From contig JAVEZY010000003.1 of NCBI GenBank assembly GCA_034002745.1, forward strand, positions 79,546-143,545: a stretch of 64,000 nt of DNA, read 5' to 3'. Shown one piece after another: positions 40,514 to 49,344 of the stretch. Position 1 is the first letter of the stretch; every line of letters begins with the position of its first letter. The notes under the pieces were generated by a model, which saw only the letters and a program-made list of their open reading frames with translations, was not told the DNA's origin and did no database searches. The stretch is from JAITWN01 sp034002745. Its GTDB lineage: Bacteria > Pseudomonadota > Gammaproteobacteria > SZUA-140. The position numbers and the translations under genes are program-made.

Positions 40514-42091
40514 ATGTCACAGCAATCAGAAACAGCCAGACGCCGAACCTTCGCCATCATCTCGCATCCCGACGCGGGCAAGACCACCCTCACTGAAAAG
40601 CTGCTGCTGTTCGGAGGCGCGATCCAGCTGGCCGGCGCGGTAAAGGGCCGCAAGGCGGCGCGTCATGCGACCTCCGACTGGATGGCGCTCGAGCAGCAGC
40701 GCGGCATCTCGGTGACCACTTCGGTGCTCCAGTTTCCCTATCGGGAGCGGGTGATCAATCTCCTCGACACGCCGGGCCACCAGGACTTCTCGGAGGACAC
40801 CTATCGCGTGCTGACCGCCGTCGATTCCGCCCTCATGGTGATCGACAGCGGCAAGGGCGTCGAAGAGCGCACGCTCAAGCTGATGGAAATCTGTCGCCTG
40901 CGCGACACGCCCATCGTCACCTTCATCAACAAGCTCGACCGTGACGGACGGCCGCCCATCGAACTGATCGACGAGATCGAGCGCGTCCTCGGCATGCCCT
41001 GTGCGCCGATCACCTGGCCGATCGGCATGGGCAAGAGCTTCAAGGGCGTATTCGATCTGCTGCAGGACAAGGTCCAGCTCTTCAGCGCGACGCATGGTGG
41101 CCGCATCAAGACCGGAGAGATCATCGAAGGTCTGGACAACCCCCGCCTGGATGAGCTCCTCGGTCCGTTCGCCGCCGAATTGCGCGATGAGATCGAGCTG
41201 GTGCGCGGCGCCAGTCAGCCGTTCGATCTCGAGGAATACCGTGCCGGTCGCCAGACGCCCGTATTCTTCGGTTCGGCGATCAACAACTTCGGTGTGCGCG
41301 AACTGCTCGATGCCTTCATCGAATGGGCTCCGGGACCGCTGCCGCGCGCGACCCTGACACGCGAAGTCGATCCCCGGGAAGACAAGTTCACCGGTTTCGT
41401 GTTCAAGATTCAGGCGAACATGGATCCCGCGCATCGCGACCGCATCGCTTTCCTGCGCGTCTGTTCGGGCGTTTATACCCGCGGCATGAAGATCTTTCAC
41501 GTGCGCCAGGGCCGGCAGGTGCAGATCTCCAACGCCATCACCTTCATGGCGTCCGAGCGTGAGCGCACCGAGGAGGCGTGGCCCGGCGACATCATCGGGC
41601 TGCACAATCATGGCACCATCCGCATCGGCGACACCTTCACCCAGGGCGAGGAGCTGAAGTTCACCGGCATTCCGGACTTCGCGCCCGAACTGTTCCGCCG
41701 CATCGTGCTGCGCGATCCGATGAAGATGAAGGCGTTGCAGAAGGGCGTCGATCAGCTCTCGGAAGAGGGCGCGATCCGCGTGTTCCGCCCCATCTTCGGC
41801 AACGACATCATCATCGGCGCGGTCGGCGTGCTGCAGTTCGACGTCGTCGCCTGGCGCCTGAAGAACGAGTACTCGGTCGAGTGCAGCTATGACAACGTTC
41901 AGATCAGCACCGCCCGCTGGATCCGCTGCGACGACGACAAGCGTCTCGCCGAGTTCCGCAACCGGCTGAGCGATAACCTGGCGATCGACAGCGGCGGAGA
42001 GCTGGTGTACCTGGCCCCGACCCGGGTGAATCTGGACCTGACCATGGAGCGCTGGCCGGAGATCGAATTCCTGGCCACGCGCGAGCACTGA
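40514..42091 (+). CDS. prfC: Peptide chain release factor 3
   Basis: RF3 is the GTPase that recycles RF1 and RF2 after termination. 525 residues (529 in E. coli). G1 motif SHPDAGKTTLTEK, switch region QQRGISVTTSVLQF, G3 LLDTPGHQDFSEDTY and G4 FINKLDRD are complete; barrel domains follow. The ATG at 40514 (MSQQSETARRRTFAII) fits the family; in-frame codons upstream add unlike sequence. No strong ribosome site is visible. Confidence 0.96.
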   Translation: MSQQSETARRRTFAIISHPDAGKTTLTEKLLLFGGAIQLAGAVKGRKAARHATSDWMALEQQRGISVTTSVLQFPYRERVINLLDTPGHQDFSEDTYRVLTAVDSALMVIDSGKGVEERTLKLMEICRLRDTPIVTFINKLDRDGRPPIELIDEIERVLGMPCAPITWPIGMGKSFKGVFDLLQDKVQLFSATHGGRIKTGEIIEGLDNPRLDELLGPFAAELRDEIELVRGASQPFDLEEYRAGRQTPVFFGSAINNFGVRELLDAFIEWAPGPLPRATLTREVDPREDKFTGFVFKIQANMDPAHRDRIAFLRVCSGVYTRGMKIFHVRQGRQVQISNAITFMASERERTEEAWPGDIIGLHNHGTIRIGDTFTQGEELKFTGIPDFAPELFRRIVLRDPMKMKALQKGVDQLSEEGAIRVFRPIFGNDIIIGAVGVLQFDVVAWRLKNEYSVECSYDNVQISTARWIRCDDDKRLAEFRNRLSDNLAIDSGGELVYLAPTRVNLDLTMERWPEIEFLATREH

Positions 42092-42246
42092 ATCAGGGGG
42101 CAGCCCGGCGGCCTGGAAAACGGCCGCCCGTGATCGTTCCGCCGGGTACGGGCCTGCCGACCTGCTGGTTGAGTTTCCCGCGGGGGCCGTCGCATCATGC
42201 CAGCATTCGAAGCGATTTCTCACCCTTCCAGTCCGGATCCCGGTGA

Positions 42247-43137
42247 ATGAGCCGCATCCGCATCATGGCCCTGCGCCACTCGGCATTCTACAGTCCGCTG
42301 CTGCTGACCATCGCGGGCGGCTACCTGCGCGACGAGGGTCTCGAACCATCCTACGGCCTGGCCAGCGCGGAGCGGACCGTGCCCGCCAGCATCGCGGATG
42401 GCAGCTGCGACCTCGCCCAATCCGCGGTGGCGACGAGCTTCCCCGCGCTCGAGCGCGGTGAGCCGGTGGACATCGTGCATTTCGCCCAGATCAACGGTCG
42501 CGATGGCTTCTTCATCGTTGGCCGCCGGCCCGAGCCGGATTTCGCCTGGCAGCGCCTGAAGGGCCGGCGTGTGCTCGTCGACCATTTCTTTCAGCCGCTG
42601 GCGATGTTCCGCTACGCGCTGCATCGCAATGGCATGTCGCTCGGCGACATCGATGCCGTGGATGCGGGTGGCGTCGAGGCCATCGAGCGCGCGTTCCGCG
42701 ATGGCGCCGCGGATTATGCGCATTTCCAGGGACCGGTGCCGCAACAGCTCGAACGCGATGGCCTGGGGCACGTGCTGGCTGCGGTCGGGGATGCGGTCGG
42801 GCCGGTGGCGTTCAGCAGCCTGTGCGCCCGGCGCGACTGGCTGACGACTCCCGCTGCTGCCGCGTTCATGCGCGCCTATCGGCGCGGTCTCAAGCACGCC
42901 GTCGGTGGCGATGCGGACGAAATCGCGGCGCTTCTCGCCGCCGCGAATTTCTTTCCGGCGATCGATGGCGCCGTGCTGTCCTCGACCATCTCAGCCTATC
43001 AGCGACTTGCCTGCTGGCGCCCCGATCCGTTGATTCCGCCCGCACAATATGAGCGTCTGCTCGATGTTTTCGCGTTCTCCGGTCTCATCACACGCAGGCA
43101 TCCCTATGAGGCGGCGATCGTCGCGCCGCCGGCCTGA
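42247..43137 (+). CDS. NMT1/THI5-like substrate-binding protein
   Basis: A 296-residue protein with the periplasmic-binding fold of the NMT1/THI5 (SsuA/TauA/ThiY) family: N-terminal strand IRIMALRHSAFYSPLLLTIA, the glycine-rich ADGSCDLAQSAVATSFPALE and a C-terminal helical part. No signal peptide is present and no ABC permease or ATPase is adjacent, so a cytoplasmic or enzymatic role is possible. Its stop overlaps the arfB start (TGATG), suggesting coupled translation of unrelated functions. Confidence 0.7.
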   Translation: MSRIRIMALRHSAFYSPLLLTIAGGYLRDEGLEPSYGLASAERTVPASIADGSCDLAQSAVATSFPALERGEPVDIVHFAQINGRDGFFIVGRRPEPDFAWQRLKGRRVLVDHFFQPLAMFRYALHRNGMSLGDIDAVDAGGVEAIERAFRDGAADYAHFQGPVPQQLERDGLGHVLAAVGDAVGPVAFSSLCARRDWLTTPAAAAFMRAYRRGLKHAVGGDADEIAALLAAANFFPAIDGAVLSSTISAYQRLACWRPDPLIPPAQYERLLDVFAFSGLITRRHPYEAAIVAPPA

Positions 43138-43562
43138 TGCTGCGGATATCGCGCGCCGTCGAAATCCCCGAGGACGAGATCGAGCTGAAAGCGATCCGTT
43201 CCCAGGGCGCCGGCGGGCAGAACGTCAACAAGGTGGCGAGCGCCATCCACCTGCGTTTCGACATCCACGCCTCATCGCTGCCGGAATTCTACAAGCAGCG
43301 TTTGCTGAAGCTGAGCGACAGCCGCATCTCCCGCGACGGCGTCATCGTCATCAAGGCACAGCGTCATCGCAATCAGGAGCAGAACCGGGACGATGCGCTG
43401 GAGCGCTTGCGCGAGCTGATCCAGAGCGCGGCGATCACGCGCAAGCGGCGGATCCCGACGCGCCCGGGGAAGGCCGCCACGCAGAGGAGACTGACGGAAA
43501 AGGCGCTGCATGGGCGGCGCAAGCGCCAGCGCGGGGGCGTGAAAATCGACGATGGTGAATGA
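43137..43562 (+). CDS. arfB: Peptidyl-tRNA hydrolase ArfB (ribosome rescue)
   Basis: ArfB (YaeJ) frees ribosomes stalled without a stop codon. 141 residues (140 in E. coli). The catalytic GGQ is in RSQGAGGQNVNKVASAIHLR. The basic C-terminal tail that enters the empty mRNA channel is present (RKRRIPTRPGKAATQRR, then KRQRGGVKI). The ATG overlaps the upstream stop. Confidence 0.93.
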   Translation: MLRISRAVEIPEDEIELKAIRSQGAGGQNVNKVASAIHLRFDIHASSLPEFYKQRLLKLSDSRISRDGVIVIKAQRHRNQEQNRDDALERLRELIQSAAITRKRRIPTRPGKAATQRRLTEKALHGRRKRQRGGVKIDDGE

Positions 43563-43880
43563 TGGCCGGAGTCTGTCCCCACAGGGAATGTCGGCTGCGT
43601 GTGTTCCCCGTGCCCGGTCTGCAGAGTGTGTCACGCATTGTGTCAGCTTCATGGCACACGCCAGGTCTGAAGTCTCTCCAGCCGCCGGATATCGGGCGTT
43701 GCAGGCGGCCGTGGCGATGGCGGCGGCTTTATCTTGTGGATGGGCAGGGGTATTCTTGATTCACATCATCGATCGGGTCGACAGGCCGTGCCCCGAGGAT
43801 GCTCGATCCAGCTGTTGCCACGGTTTCGATGAGCCTGGCTCAGGCGCAGAGATCATGAAACGGAAACCAGGGAGAACCCA
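43563..43880 (+). other. Intergenic region arfB-aqpZ, no gene recognised
   Basis: This 318-base spacer holds no convincing coding frame, tRNA or repeat. Short frames within it lack a ribosome site and any recognisable family. GGGAG (43870-43874) is the aqpZ ribosome binding site. No good promoter hexamer pair was identified. Confidence 0.5.
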
Positions 43881-44576
43881 ATGAAGAGATACAGCGCCGA
43901 GTTTGTCGGAACCTTCTGGCTGGTATTGGGAGGTTGTGGCAGCGCCGTACTGGCGGCCGCCTTTCCAGAGGTCGGCATCGGGCTGCTTGGTGTTTCTCTC
44001 GCATTCGGTCTGACCGTGCTAACCATGGCTTTCGCCATTGGACACATATCGGGTTGTCATCTCAATCCCGCCGTATCGATCGGCCTGTGGGCTGGTGGCC
44101 GCTTCCCGGCAAAAGAACTGCTGCCCTACATCGTTGCACAGGTCCTTGGCGGAATCGTGGCCGGCGGCGTGCTCTATCTCGTGGCCAGCGGCAAGGCGGG
44201 TTTCGATGTCTCGGCAGGTTTCGCTTCAAATGGCTATGGCGCCCATTCTCCGGGCGGCTACAGTCTGCAGGCGGCGCTGATCACGGAAGTGGTGATGACC
44301 ATGATGTTCCTTCTGGTCATTCTCGGTGCGACAGACCGGCGGGCGCCGCAAGGCTTTGCGCCGATTGCAATCGGATTGTGCCTGACGCTGATCCATCTGA
44401 TCAGTATTCCGGTGACGAACACTTCGGTGAATCCCGCGCGCAGCACGGGCGTTGCAGTCTATGTAGGCGATTGGGCAGTTTCGCAGCTTTGGCTGTTCTG
44501 GCTGGCTCCGATCATCGGTGGCATTCTGGGCGCAGTGGTCTATCGCTTCATCGGTGGCAAGGAGTCCGCTCAGTAG
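43881..44576 (+). CDS. aqpZ: Aquaporin Z
   Basis: Water channel of the inner membrane, 231 residues as in E. coli. Six transmembrane helices and the two pore half-helices with NPA motifs: GCHLNPAVSIGLWAGGRF and NTSVNPARSTGVAVY. The selectivity-filter Arg follows the second NPA and a conserved His is in ILIHLISIP (as LTLIHLISIPV). GGGAGAA precedes the ATG. Apparently monocistronic. Confidence 0.93.
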   Translation: MKRYSAEFVGTFWLVLGGCGSAVLAAAFPEVGIGLLGVSLAFGLTVLTMAFAIGHISGCHLNPAVSIGLWAGGRFPAKELLPYIVAQVLGGIVAGGVLYLVASGKAGFDVSAGFASNGYGAHSPGGYSLQAALITEVVMTMMFLLVILGATDRRAPQGFAPIAIGLCLTLIHLISIPVTNTSVNPARSTGVAVYVGDWAVSQLWLFWLAPIIGGILGAVVYRFIGGKESAQ

Positions 44577-44675
44577 ACGCGGAGCCCGGGCCTCCGCCGC
44601 CGGGGTTCACTGATTTTCGCTCAGGCGGGGACATGCGGGCGCCGCCGCTTCGCTACGACAGGCAATCCGCCTCCC

Positions 44676-45308
44676 ATGACAGTGATTCCCCAGGAGCTGG
44701 CACTGGTCACCGAAAAGACGATTTCGCACTATGACGAACGTGCGGTGGCCTTCTGGGAAGGCACCCGCGATCACGACGTGAGCCAGAACATCGCCGCGCT
44801 GCTGCGTCATATTCGCGGCGAGCCGCCGTTTCGCATGCTCGATTTCGGCTGCGGTCCGGGCCGCGATCTCGTGGCACTGCGCGAGCTCGGGCACGACCCG
44901 ATCGGTCTCGAAGGTTCGCCGGCTCTGGCCGCGATGGCGCGCGGGCACAGCGGTTGCGAAGTCTGGGAGCAGAACTTCCTGGAACTCGAACTTCCCCGGG
45001 CGCACTTCGATGGCATCTTCGCCAATGCCTCTCTGTTTCATGTCCCGCGCGCGCAACTGCCGCGCGTCCTCGGCGAACTGCGCGACGCGCTCAAACCGGG
45101 CGGCGTTCTGTTCTCATCCAATCCGCGCGGGGACAACGAGGAAGGCTGGAACCGGGGGCGATACGGGGTGTATCACAATCTGGAGACATGGCGCGCATTC
45201 CTCGAAGCGGCCGGCTTCTCGGAGCTGGAACACTACTACCGTCCGGCGGGTCTGCCGCGTGAGCAGCAGCCCTGGCTCGCGAGCGTGTGGCGCCGATGCG
45301 GTGAATGA
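44676..45308 (+). CDS. Class I SAM-dependent methyltransferase
   Basis: A 210-residue enzyme. Motif I is MLDFGCGPGRDLVALRELG at about residues 54-72, followed by GLEGSPALAAMA (motif II) and LKPGGVLFSSNPRG (motif IV/post region). The N terminus resembles small methyltransferases of the UbiE/TehB type, and no substrate can be assigned. It is convergent with the Old Yellow Enzyme gene downstream. Confidence 0.8.
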   Translation: MTVIPQELALVTEKTISHYDERAVAFWEGTRDHDVSQNIAALLRHIRGEPPFRMLDFGCGPGRDLVALRELGHDPIGLEGSPALAAMARGHSGCEVWEQNFLELELPRAHFDGIFANASLFHVPRAQLPRVLGELRDALKPGGVLFSSNPRGDNEEGWNRGRYGVYHNLETWRAFLEAAGFSELEHYYRPAGLPREQQPWLASVWRRCGE

Positions 45309-45379
45309 ATGTGCGATGGTCATCGCCCGGGCGGCGGCGGATCGAGGCCGCAGGGCGCGGGCAGTGAGCCTACCGGGCG

Positions 45380-46477
45380 CTACGCCGTCGGCCAGTCGAT
45401 GTAGCCTGCGGCGCCGCCGCCGTAATAGGTCTCGCGCGGGGCGTCGACCAGCGGAAGATTTTCCCGCAGGCGGCGGACCAGGTCCGGGTTGCCGATGAAT
45501 GGACGGCCGAAGGCGACCGCGTCCACCTTTCCTTCGGCCAGGCGACGCTTCGCCAGCGCCAGATCATAGCCATTGTTGCCGATGTAGGGGCCATCGAACA
45601 GCGCTCGCAGCGCATCGAGATCGACGCCGTCCGGATTGGCGCGCGAGCCTCCCGCCACGCCTTCGACGAAATGCAGGTACGCCAGGCCGAACCGGTTCAA
45701 TTGCCGGATCAGGTAGCCGTAGGTGCCCATCACGTCGCTGTCGAGCGAGGTATCTCCCGGTTGCGGGGGCACTGGTGACAGGCGAATGCCGACCCGGTCG
45801 CCTCCCCATACCGAGGCGAGGGCTTCGGTTACTTCAAGGGTGAGCCGCGTCCGGTTCTCGACCGAGCCGCCGTAGCGGTCCGTGCGCCGATTCGTCGAGT
45901 CGCGAATGAACTGCTCCAGCAGATACGCGTTCGCCGAGTGTAGCTCTATGCCGTCGAAGCCGGCACGTTTGGCGCAAGCCGCAGCGTGAGCGTACTGGTC
46001 GATGATTCCAGGGATCTCGCTGGTTTCCAGCGCCCTCGGCATCGAGTACTCGACGACTCCCCGCGCGGTGAATGTGGTGCCGACCGCACGGATGGCGGAT
46101 GGCGCCACTGGCGCCTTGCCGCCCGGTTGCAGATCGCTATGGGAGATGCGGCCTACGTGCCACAACTGGCACACGATTCTGCCGCCGGCGGCATGTACGG
46201 CATCGGTGACTTGTCGCCAGCCCTGAGTCTGCGCCTCTGTCCAGATGCCGGGAGTCATCGCGTAACCCCGCGCCTGGGCGGATATGTTGGTGGCTTCGCT
46301 GACGATCAGGCCGGCGGATGCGCGCTGTGCATAGTATTCCGCATGCATGGCGGAGGGGACGCCGTCATCGCCGGCCCGCGAGCGGGTAAGCGGCGCCATG
46401 ACAATGCGGTTGGATAGCCGAAGCGCGCCCAGCTGCACGGGCTCGAACAGGTCACGGGTGCGACGAGCATCATTCAT
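45380..46477 (-). CDS. Old Yellow Enzyme family alkene reductase (NemA-like)
   Basis: FMN-dependent NAD(P)H ene-reductase acting on activated alkenes, quinones or nitrate esters. 365 residues, TIM barrel. FMN and substrate motifs: NRIVMAPLTRSRA near the N terminus, HSDLQPGG, AGFDGIELHSANAYLLEQF, and AFGRPFIGNPDL near the C terminus. His and Asn in ELHSAN are the family substrate-binding pair. The ATG at 46477 matches the family start; longer frames upstream cross the promoter. Other members reduce N-ethylmaleimide, glycerol trinitrate or enones. Confidence 0.9.
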   Translation of the reverse strand: MNDARRTRDLFEPVQLGALRLSNRIVMAPLTRSRAGDDGVPSAMHAEYYAQRASAGLIVSEATNISAQARGYAMTPGIWTEAQTQGWRQVTDAVHAAGGRIVCQLWHVGRISHSDLQPGGKAPVAPSAIRAVGTTFTARGVVEYSMPRALETSEIPGIIDQYAHAAACAKRAGFDGIELHSANAYLLEQFIRDSTNRRTDRYGGSVENRTRLTLEVTEALASVWGGDRVGIRLSPVPPQPGDTSLDSDVMGTYGYLIRQLNRFGLAYLHFVEGVAGGSRANPDGVDLDALRALFDGPYIGNNGYDLALAKRRLAEGKVDAVAFGRPFIGNPDLVRRLRENLPLVDAPRETYYGGGAAGYIDWPTA

Positions 46478-46511
46478 GTCCAGGGACTCGCTGTGTTTCG
46501 AATTGGGATCG

Positions 46512-46517
46512 ATTATA
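46512..46517 (-). promoter_or_regulatory. Candidate -10 element for the alkene reductase gene
   Basis: On the minus strand a perfect TATAAT lies 35 bases before the ATG. No clear -35 box is seen at the usual distance. Confidence 0.4.
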
Positions 46518-46676
46518 GAGTCAAAGAGGATGACAGTGACAGGCGGGCGGGCTGCAGCGCGCTTCTTTGGTCCGGAACGGTAATTTTTGCGCGCGATCGA
46601 CGAGCGGCTGTCCCTCCGGCACGCTTCCCAATGCCCTGCTAAACTGGGTTCATCGAATCCGAAGCCGGTGCGCTCA

Positions 46677-47350
46677 ATGAAGCCTGCGATCACCATGATC
46701 ACCATCGGTGTCGATGATCTGGAAGCAGCCCTGCGCTTCTATCGCGACGGCCTTGGGTTCCCGAGCGCGGGCATCGTCGGCGAAGAGTTCGAGCATGGTG
46801 CCGTGGCATTTTTCGAGCTTCAGCATGGCCTGCGCCTGGCCCTGTGGCCGCGAACCAGCATTGCACATGACGCCGGGCTTTCCCCAGGCTCTCCCAGCGC
46901 AACCGAGATGACGCTGGGATGCAACGTTTCCTCCAGGGNNNNNNNNNNNNNNNNNNNNNNNNNNNNNNNNNNNNNNNNNNNNNNNNNNNNNNNNNNNNNN
47001 NNNNNNNNNNNNNNNNNNNNNNNNNNNNNNNNNNNNNNTTCGAGCTTCAGCATGGCCTGCGCCTGGCCCTGTGGCCGCGAACCAGCATTGCACATGACGC
47101 CGGGCTTTCCCCAGGCTCTCCCAGCGCAACCGAGATGACGCTGGGATGCAACGTTTCCTCCAGGGAGGCGGTTGATGTCGCGATGGCGAAGGCGGCAGAT
47201 GCCGGGGCAACCATCGTCAGGCCTGCGCATGTGACGTTCTGGGGTGGTTACTCCGGATATTTCCAGGATCCTGACGGACATCTGTGGGAGGTGGTCTGGA
47301 ATCCGCAGTGGTCTGGAGACGAGTCCGGCGACGGCCAGACTCGCCCGTGA
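46677..47350 (+). CDS. VOC/glyoxalase-fold protein interrupted by a scaffold gap
   Basis: The gene encodes a glyoxalase/bleomycin-resistance fold protein (TIGVDDLEAALRFYRDGLGF at the N terminus; VTFWGGYSGYFQDPDGHLWEV at the C terminus). As printed it is broken by 100 N at 46939-47038 and a repeated 127-bp block. Removing bases 46939-47165 merges the two copies and restores one 149-codon frame (148 residues), so the break is an assembly artefact rather than a mutation. VOC proteins form metal-binding or substrate-binding beta-alpha-beta modules; substrate unknown. Confidence 0.85.
46812..46938 (+). repeat. Left copy of 127-bp contig overlap
   Basis: Identical to 47039-47165 over 127 bases and adjacent to the N run. 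It reads as the untrimmed end of one contig rather than a biological duplication. Confidence 0.9.
46939..47038. other. Scaffold gap of 100 N
   Basis: Exactly 100 undetermined bases, the default spacer inserted by scaffolding software. Flanked by identical 127-bp sequence, so the true gap length is probably negative. Confidence 0.95.
47039..47165 (+). repeat. Right copy of 127-bp contig overlap
   Basis: Exact copy of 46812-46938. The unit length equals a common assembler k-mer (127), supporting unmerged contig ends. Confidence 0.9.
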
Positions 47351-47805
47351 GCGGGAAGCCCTTCGTTCCTCCACCGGTGATCGCCGTGATGATCGGCGTG
47401 CTCATGTGGTGGGCACAGTCCTTCGTTCCGGTCGTCGAGGTTCCGGCCGCGCCGCGCATCGCGGTGGCGACGGCGATCGCCCTGGTCGCCCTCGTCTTCG
47501 ACCTTGCTGGCCTGTACGCATTCCGGCGCGCGCGCACGAGCATCAATCCGCTGCATCCCGCGCGGGCTTCGGCACTGGTAGTGACGGGAATCTACCGCGT
47601 GACGCGCAACCCCATGTATGTCGGTTTGCTACTGCTGCTCGTCGCCTGGGCTGTGTACCTGTCCTCGTTGTGGCTGCTCGCCGGGCCCCTGGTTTTCATT
47701 CTCTACATGAACCGTTTCCAGATCGGTGTCGAGGAGAGAGTGCTGTTCGAGCGGTTCCCGGAGGAGTACGCGGCATATTGCAGCAGGGTGCGTCGCTGGC
47801 TCTGA
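47347..47805 (+). CDS. Isoprenylcysteine carboxyl methyltransferase-like membrane protein
   Basis: A 152-residue integral membrane methyltransferase-like protein of the ICMT/PEMT-type family. Hydrophobic helices at about 10-30, 40-60 and 85-125. The SAM-binding region is GIYRVTRNPMYVGLLLLLVA, and the C-terminal EERVLFERFPEEYAAY is the family signature. GTG start at 47347 overlaps the stop of the VOC gene. Substrate unknown; bacterial members are thought to methylate small or lipid-like acceptors. Confidence 0.85.
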   Translation: MSGKPFVPPPVIAVMIGVLMWWAQSFVPVVEVPAAPRIAVATAIALVALVFDLAGLYAFRRARTSINPLHPARASALVVTGIYRVTRNPMYVGLLLLLVAWAVYLSSLWLLAGPLVFILYMNRFQIGVEERVLFERFPEEYAAYCSRVRRWL

Positions 47806-47856
47806 GGGGCGACGCGTACGCATGCCGCGCCGCTGGCATTTGACGTTTGTTCGCGA

Positions 47857-47877
47857 ATATACTCTCCCCCAGTATAT
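47857..47877. promoter_or_regulatory. FrmR operator
   Basis: A perfect 7-bp inverted repeat, ATATACT and AGTATAT, separated by the 7-base C-rich spacer CTCCCCC. An AT-rich palindrome around a G/C run is typical of CsoR/RcnR/FrmR family sites. It lies 16 bases before the frmR start, and a TATACT hexamer (47858-47863) sits in its left arm, so repressor binding would block transcription. Confidence 0.75.
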
Positions 47878-47892
47878 GGCCGGATGACGGAA

Positions 47893-48171
47893 ATGCCGCA
47901 TTCACCCGCAGAAAAGAAGAAGGCGCTGGCGCGCGTGCGTCGCATCCGCGGTCAGCTCGATGCGCTGGAGCGCGCGCTGGAGGCCGGAAGCGACTGCGGA
48001 CCGGTGTTGCAGCAGCTTGCCGCGGTGCGCGGCGCGGTCAACGGCCTGATGTCGTCGGTGCTGGAGAGCCACCTGCGCGAGGAGTTGGGGCAGTCGGCCG
48101 GAACATCGTCGGGCAAGCGCAAGGACGGCATCGATGCCGCTGTCGCGCTGGTCCGTTCCTATCTCAAGTAA
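47893..48171 (+). CDS. frmR: Formaldehyde-responsive repressor FrmR
   Basis: A CsoR/RcnR-family all-helical tetrameric repressor that loses DNA affinity when formaldehyde crosslinks Cys35 to the N-terminal Pro2. The 92-residue product starts MPHSPAEKKKALARVRRIRG, keeping Pro2, and has Cys in AGSDCGPVLQQLAAVRGA. It aligns closely with E. coli FrmR as recalled. The ATG at 47893 matches that N terminus; an in-frame ATG at 47884 would move Pro2 inside. It is followed by frmA after 14 bases. Confidence 0.92.
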   Translation: MPHSPAEKKKALARVRRIRGQLDALERALEAGSDCGPVLQQLAAVRGAVNGLMSSVLESHLREELGQSAGTSSGKRKDGIDAAVALVRSYLK

Positions 48172-48185
48172 AGGAGGAATTCCCC

Positions 48186-49295
48186 ATGAAATCCCGCGCT
48201 GCCGTCGCATTCGCCGCAGGAGAGCCGCTACGGATCGTCGAGATTGATGTCGCGGCGCCGAAGATGGGCGAGGTTCTGGTGAAGATCACCCATACCGGTG
48301 TCTGCCATACCGACGCGTTCACGCTTTCGGGCGATGATCCCGAGGGGCTGTTTCCGGCTGTGCTCGGTCACGAGGGCGCGGGCGTCGTGGTCGAGGTGGG
48401 CGAGGGGGTGACCAGCGTCAAGCCCGGCGACCACGTGATTCCACTGTACACCGCCGAATGCGGCGAGTGCCTGTTCTGCAAATCGGGAAAGACCAATCTG
48501 TGCGTGGCCGTACGGGCGACGCAGGGCAAGGGCGTGATGCCGGACGGCACCAGCCGCTTCTCCTACCAAGGCCAACCGATCTACCACTACATGGGGTGTT
48601 CCACCTTCAGTGAATACACTGTGGTGGCGGAAGTCTCACTGGCGAAGATCAATCCGGACGCCAATCCGGAGCAGGTCTGTCTGCTCGGCTGTGGCGTGAC
48701 GACCGGTCTCGGCGCGGTACATAACACCGCCAGGGTCCAGGAGGGCGATTCGGTCGCTGTCTTCGGCCTCGGCGGCATCGGCCTTGCAGTGATACAGGGC
48801 GCGCGGCGGGCAAAGGCCGGGCGCATCATCGGCGTTGACACCAACCAGGCCAAGTTCGAGCTTGCGAAGAAATTCGGCGCCACCGACTGCGTCAATCCGA
48901 ACGATCACGAGAAGCCGATCCAGCAGGTCATCATCGACATGACCGGCTGGGGCGTCGATCACTCCTTCGAGTGCATCGGCAACGTCAACGTGATGCGCGC
49001 CGCGCTCGAATGTGCGCACCGCGGCTGGGGTCAGTCGGTGATCATCGGTGTTGCCGGCGCCGGCCAGGAGATCTCCACGCGGCCGTTTCAGCTCGTCACC
49101 GGGCGGCGCTGGCTGGGAACCGCGTTCGGCGGAGTGAAGGGGCGTTCCGAACTGCCGGGTATGGTGGAGGAGGCGATGAGGGGCGATATCGAGCTGGCGC
49201 CGTTCGTCACCCATACCATGCCGCTGGAGGACATCAACCGGGCCTTCGAGCTGATGCATGAAGGCAAGTCGATCCGCAGCGTCGTACATTACTGA
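48186..49295 (+). CDS. frmA: S-(hydroxymethyl)glutathione dehydrogenase (class III ADH)
   Basis: FrmA oxidises S-hydroxymethylglutathione, the formaldehyde-glutathione adduct, to S-formylglutathione; it also reduces S-nitrosoglutathione. 369 residues as in E. coli. Zinc ligands: catalytic in GVCHTDAFTL and LGHEGAG, structural in CGECLFCKSGKTNLC. The NAD fold reads VFGLGGIGLAVIQGAR with IGVDTNQAKFELAKKFGA after it. AAGGAGG lies just upstream of the ATG. Second gene of the formaldehyde operon. Confidence 0.95.
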   Translation: MKSRAAVAFAAGEPLRIVEIDVAAPKMGEVLVKITHTGVCHTDAFTLSGDDPEGLFPAVLGHEGAGVVVEVGEGVTSVKPGDHVIPLYTAECGECLFCKSGKTNLCVAVRATQGKGVMPDGTSRFSYQGQPIYHYMGCSTFSEYTVVAEVSLAKINPDANPEQVCLLGCGVTTGLGAVHNTARVQEGDSVAVFGLGGIGLAVIQGARRAKAGRIIGVDTNQAKFELAKKFGATDCVNPNDHEKPIQQVIIDMTGWGVDHSFECIGNVNVMRAALECAHRGWGQSVIIGVAGAGQEISTRPFQLVTGRRWLGTAFGGVKGRSELPGMVEEAMRGDIELAPFVTHTMPLEDINRAFELMHEGKSIRSVVHY

Positions 49296-49344
49296 GCAGG
49301 CGGCCGCTGGCGGCTGGCCCGCAGGACAATCAGGAGAGACTGAC

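Noticed and set aside
40526..42223. Long open frame antisense to prfC
   Set aside because: No recognisable domain and covers the intact RF3 gene; a GC-codon artefact.
43552..43884. Possible short gene before aqpZ
   Set aside because: No ribosome site, no recognisable domain, and its composition is not protein-like.
46812..47165. Apparent tandem duplication inside the glyoxalase-like gene
   Set aside because: The copies are exactly 127 bp, identical, and separated by 100 N; better explained as unmerged contig ends.
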